Source: a bacterium (GTDB taxonomy: Bacteria > Planctomycetota > B15-G4 > JADJEK01). From it: a DNA stretch of 7,322 nt. Location: the NCBI GenBank assembly GCA_030428825.1, contig JAUIEL010000352.1, forward strand, positions 1-7,322. Reading direction: 5' to 3'. The translations under genes and the position numbers were made by a program. Below the pieces are notes generated by a model. It was not told the origin of the DNA, searched no databases, and saw nothing but the letters and a program-made list of their open reading frames with translations. This document shows positions 5,803 through 7,322 of the stretch, one piece after another; positions within the stretch are counted from its first letter, which is position 1; every line of letters begins with the position of its first letter.

Positions 5803-5810
5803 GGAGAAAG
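5803..5810 (+). promoter_or_regulatory. Shine-Dalgarno site of the MCE-protein gene
   Basis: GGAGAAAG lies 7 nt before the ATG at 5818, inside the 18-nt gap after mlaF. It confirms both the start codon and independent ribosome loading within the operon. Confidence 0.65.
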
Positions 5811-5817
5811 ACACGAC

Positions 5818-7149
5818 ATGGCACGATCCAACAGCGCTCGCGACCTGATCCTCGGCCTGCTCTTCTTCGGCGGCCTCATCGGCCTCGCGTACGTCACGAC
5901 CCAGCTCCGGAACCTCCCGGGCGTCGGGACGCGGCAGTACGTGAACGTCCTGTGCGAGGACGTGAACGGCGTCCGCCGCGAGGACTCGGTGCTGATCCAC
6001 GGCACGCGGTACGGCCGCGTCTACGCCGTCCGGCCGATCTCGAACGAGAGCTGGGCCGCGGCCGGCCGGGACCTCGCCGACGAGGGGCTCGCGACCGAGG
6101 GGTTCCGCCCGAACGTCCTGATGGTGCTCGAGCTCGAGTTCCCGATCGCCCTCCGCGAGGGGTATCACATCGCCTCCGCCGACGCGAACCTGCTCGGCGG
6201 CAAGGTCGTCGAGGTGCTCCCCGGCCCGCCGGGCGCGACGGAGATCGACATGGGTTCGGCCGAGGCGAACCTCGACGTCACGTCGGCCGCCGACCTGGGG
6301 AAGATCCGGCTCGTGGCGTACCCGCGCCCCCACCCGCTCACGGCCATCGGCGAGATGGTCGACGAGAACCGCGACGGCGTGAACGAGCTGATCGAGAACC
6401 TCCGTTCCGCCTCCGCCACGCTCGTCGACGGCGAGGAGCAGGGCCTCCTCGGCTATCTCCTGACGAACGCCGACGCGAAGAAGCAGGGCGAGAACGTCCT
6501 CGCGGCGCTCGACGACCTCGCCACGAAGTCCGGGCAGCCGGGGAGCCTCGTCCACGACCTGTTCAACGACACCGAGCTGCGGCAGGACCTGAACGCCGCG
6601 GCCGACGGCGCGCGCACGTTCATCGACGGCGCGAACGACCCGGCCAGCCTCCTCGGCTCGCTCGTCGCCAAGGACTCCGAGCTCCGCCGCGACCTCGACA
6701 AGATCGTCGACGACGTCGACCGGATCACGAACGACGTGCGGGAGTACACGGGGAAGATGAACCGCCCGGACAGCCTCCTCGGCAAGCTCGTCGACGAGGG
6801 CCCGAACTCGCTCGGCCAGCGGGCGGACAACGTGTTCGGCAAGATCTCGGGCTACGTCGACGACGCGCTCGCCAACCAGGACTCGCTGGTCTACACGATC
6901 GCGTACGGCGACACCGGCTCGAAGCTCGACTCGGCCCTCTCGAAGGTCGACACCGAGCTCGGCCGCTTCTCGGAGGTGATCATGGACCCGATCGCCGACG
7001 GACGCGGCGCCCTCGGGTACATCATCAACGACCCCGAGTCCCGCGCGAAGCTCGACCGCCTGATCTCCGCCACCCTCGGCATCATCGAGGACGCTCGCGA
7101 GGCCGCCCCCGTCACCTCCCTCGGAAGCTTCATCTTCGGCGGATTCTAG
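5818..7149 (+). CDS. mlaD: MlaD-like MCE-domain protein with helical repeat tail
   Basis: This 443-aa protein is anchored in the inner membrane by one N-terminal helix (about 9-29, LILGLLFFGGLIGLAYV). One MCE domain follows (about 40-137), recognisable from VNGVRREDSVLIHGTRYGRV at 49-68 and ANLLGGKVVEVLPG at 123-136. MCE domains hexamerise into a ring with a lipid channel that feeds the MlaEF transporter. About 24 residues (74-97) separate the two central beta-strands, longer than in E. coli MlaD. The tail (about 175-430) is mostly helical and carries at least five units of a G-x-L-G-x-L-hydrophobic pattern followed by Asp/Glu-rich helix: 209-228, 242-263, 277-300, 319-343 and 397-416. It ends with EAAPVTSLGSFIFGGF, a C-terminus of a type seen in other long MCE proteins. 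The tail makes it more than twice as long as E. coli MlaD (about 183 aa). The gene follows mlaF after 18 nt. Confidence 0.93.
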   Translation: MARSNSARDLILGLLFFGGLIGLAYVTTQLRNLPGVGTRQYVNVLCEDVNGVRREDSVLIHGTRYGRVYAVRPISNESWAAAGRDLADEGLATEGFRPNVLMVLELEFPIALREGYHIASADANLLGGKVVEVLPGPPGATEIDMGSAEANLDVTSAADLGKIRLVAYPRPHPLTAIGEMVDENRDGVNELIENLRSASATLVDGEEQGLLGYLLTNADAKKQGENVLAALDDLATKSGQPGSLVHDLFNDTELRQDLNAAADGARTFIDGANDPASLLGSLVAKDSELRRDLDKIVDDVDRITNDVREYTGKMNRPDSLLGKLVDEGPNSLGQRADNVFGKISGYVDDALANQDSLVYTIAYGDTGSKLDSALSKVDTELGRFSEVIMDPIADGRGALGYIINDPESRAKLDRLISATLGIIEDAREAAPVTSLGSFIFGGF

Positions 7150-7162
7150 CGCTGCGCGGCGT

Positions 7163-7192
7163 GGAACGCGTTCGGGGACGGCTTCGCGTTCC
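7163..7192 (+). terminator. Hairpin after the MCE gene, possible terminator
   Basis: GGAACGCG (7163-7170) and CGCGTTCC (7185-7192) form a perfect 8-bp stem with a 14-nt loop, starting 13 nt after the TAG of the MCE gene. No T-run follows (CTACGG comes next), so intrinsic termination would be inefficient. The stem might instead protect the 3' end of the mRNA. Confidence 0.35.
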
Positions 7193-7204
7193 CTACGGCG
7201 GGGG

Positions 7205-7322
7205 ACGAGACGAGGAGGTGTCTCCGACCCGCTCACGTCCTCGCGCGATGCGCCCGGCGTGGTCTCCGCTCGGTTTCGAGTCGCGCCGCGGGGTCGCTCT
7301 CGGAGAAGCCTCCCCGTCTCGT
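7205..7322. repeat. Imperfect 23-bp inverted repeat at the window edge
   Basis: The arm at 7205-7227 (beginning ACGAGACG) is complementary at 20 of 23 positions to the arm at 7300-7322 (ending CGTCTCGT), with 72 bp between them. Each arm also has its own small palindromic core, GGAG-4 nt-CTCC, so two tandem mini-hairpins could form instead of one long stem. No gene is visible between 7150 and 7322. The repeat could be a structured 3' untranslated region, a small mobile or repetitive element cut by the window end, or chance in GC-rich DNA. Confidence 0.4.

Noticed and set aside
5017..7236. A 739-codon minus-strand open frame opposite mlaF and the MCE gene
   Set aside because: Its composition (Val, Arg, Asp, Glu, Ala) is the mirror of the sense codons, it has no domain-like pattern, and the sense genes are unambiguous.
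7248..7322. An ATG-initiated open frame running off the right edge (MRPAWSPLGFESRR...)
   Set aside because: No Shine-Dalgarno site at a suitable distance, only 25 codons visible, and it lies inside the inverted repeat; there is not enough to call a gene.

Overview
The window is very GC-rich, with C or G in most third codon positions. It shows a Gram-negative (diderm) envelope programme: three probable lipoproteins and an Mla/Mce-type lipid-transport cassette. The identified genes (HU/IHF, dtd, mlaE, mlaF, an MCE protein) are chromosomal housekeeping or envelope genes. I see no mobile-element, CRISPR, rRNA or tRNA signal. The lineage cannot be fixed from the sequence. High GC, frequent GTG/TTG starts and MCE proteins of this style would suit Planctomycetota, Myxococcota or Eisenbacteria-like groups, but that is a guess.

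Left part, minus strand: the window cuts into the first 18 codons of an HU/IHF-family DNA-binding protein (54..1). Its leader carries a strong ribosome-binding site, a perfect TTGACA -35 element and a 12-bp palindrome near the predicted transcription start. Next is a compact minus-strand operon read from 2287 down to 259: a 181-aa lipoprotein of unknown function, a 339-aa TPR lipoprotein, and D-aminoacyl-tRNA deacylase (dtd). The three genes overlap by 4 nt each (GTGA, then ATGA), so they are very likely translationally coupled.

Middle: a 202-bp divergent intergenic region (2288..2489) holds one plausible sigma70-type promoter facing each way.

Right part, plus strand: a 577-aa lipoprotein built from about fifteen short aromatic/proline repeats of the WPLF or FPLF kind stands at the head of an apparent operon. 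It is followed by mlaE (permease, GTG start), mlaF (ATPase, overlapping mlaE by GTGA) and a 443-aa mlaD-like MCE protein. The permease and ATPase would form the inner-membrane ABC core, and the MCE protein would form the periplasmic substrate-binding ring. The repeat lipoprotein is the obvious candidate for a lineage-specific outer-membrane or periplasmic partner, because no MlaA, MlaB or MlaC homologue is in the window. The last 173 bp are non-coding as far as I can see and contain a possible terminator hairpin and a long imperfect inverted repeat that reaches the window edge.

The main item worth following up is the WPLF-repeat lipoprotein linked to mlaEFD. The second is the unknown lipoprotein at the head of the divergent operon.
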